64,000 nt of DNA from Acanthosoma haemorrhoidale (taxonomy: Eukaryota > Arthropoda > Insecta > Hemiptera > Acanthosomatidae), in the NCBI GenBank assembly GCA_930367205.1, contig OV884014.1:111055138-111119137 (forward strand), read 5' to 3'. The notes beneath the pieces are model-generated. The model was not told where the DNA came from. It worked only from the letters and a program-made list of their open reading frames with translations, and made no database searches. Position 1 is the first letter of the stretch. The number at the start of each line of letters is the position of its first letter. Positions 63,800 through 64,000 of this stretch are shown piece by piece. The position numbers and the translations under genes were made by a program.

Positions 63800-64000
63800 G
63801 CTTCACGCTGGCTGTATTCTTCTTCAATCAATAGTTTTATAATGCTAAGAAAAACTAAAAGGGTCTTGAGCAGAAGTGTATACCTGCCTCGTCACTTCAT
63901 ACAAGTCACTGATGGTTCCCTGTTATTTTTAAGTAAGCGACCGCATCCCTCCAAGACCTCCCCACTTCCCAGAATCTTATCCTTTTCTTATACATACATG
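63800..64000 (+). mobile_element. Second copy of the Copia-like LTR, cut by the window end
   Basis: Plus-strand sequence from about 63800 follows the reverse complement of 15480-15720: TTTATAATGCTAAG, CTTGAGCAGAA, ATACCTGCCTCGT, CACTGATGGTTCCCTGTTAT, AAGACCTCCC, TTATCCTTTTCTTATACAT. The remainder lies beyond base 64000. Confidence 0.7.

Noticed and set aside
1..64000. Search for a defence system, toxin gene, CRISPR array, rRNA or viral genome
   Set aside because: Nothing supporting any of these was seen; all foreign-looking DNA is explained as ordinary eukaryotic transposable elements or is too degraded to name.

Overview
The window looks like nuclear DNA from an arthropod, most likely an insect. 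It has AT-rich introns with GT-AG boundaries, short exons, many decayed transposons (mariner, Jockey/CR1-type LINEs, LTR elements, tRNA-derived SINEs) and three conserved animal genes. I cannot name the species. Nothing prokaryotic was seen, and no operons, CRISPR arrays or defence-type systems.

Regions 1-25.6 kb: mostly repeat-filled DNA that I read as intergenic sequence and/or a very long first intron of a mitoferrin gene. Only the mitoferrin first coding exon is visible (25,689-25,805, minus strand). The repeats are an LTR-like family at 1.98-2.47, 4.88-5.3 and 7.23-7.4 kb; a mariner deletion derivative at 8,357-9,276; inverted LINE fragments at about 10.5-11.2 and 13.94-14.6 kb flanking a 42-bp G-rich minisatellite at 12.6-13.4 kb; a Copia-like 3' LTR at about 15.36-15.83 kb; and several SINEs.

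Regions 25.7-53.4 kb: three conserved genes. Mitoferrin (minus) and FBXL4 (plus, 13 coding exons, 628 aa) start head to head. TRABD (plus, 8 coding exons, 346 aa) follows FBXL4. Every splice phase in the two complete models agrees and the summed lengths are divisible by three. Mitoferrin imports iron into mitochondria and FBXL4 restrains mitophagy. TRABD ends in a hydrophobic segment that could anchor it in a membrane.

Regions 55-64 kb: a small minus-strand gene that I do not recognise (about 114 aa). It is built from symmetrical phase-1 exons carrying three copies of a Leu-Pro-x-Ile-Trp-Glu-Val motif. On its upstream side lies an inverted partial copy of the locus at 60.17-60.62 kb, which keeps upstream flank and 3'UTR but has lost all coding exons. 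Further right, a LINE tail is split by an 869-bp solo LTR with a 5-bp target duplication, followed by a possible promoter and first exon of another gene and a mariner transposase remnant. The motif-repeat gene and its gutted inverted copy are the best candidates here for something undescribed.
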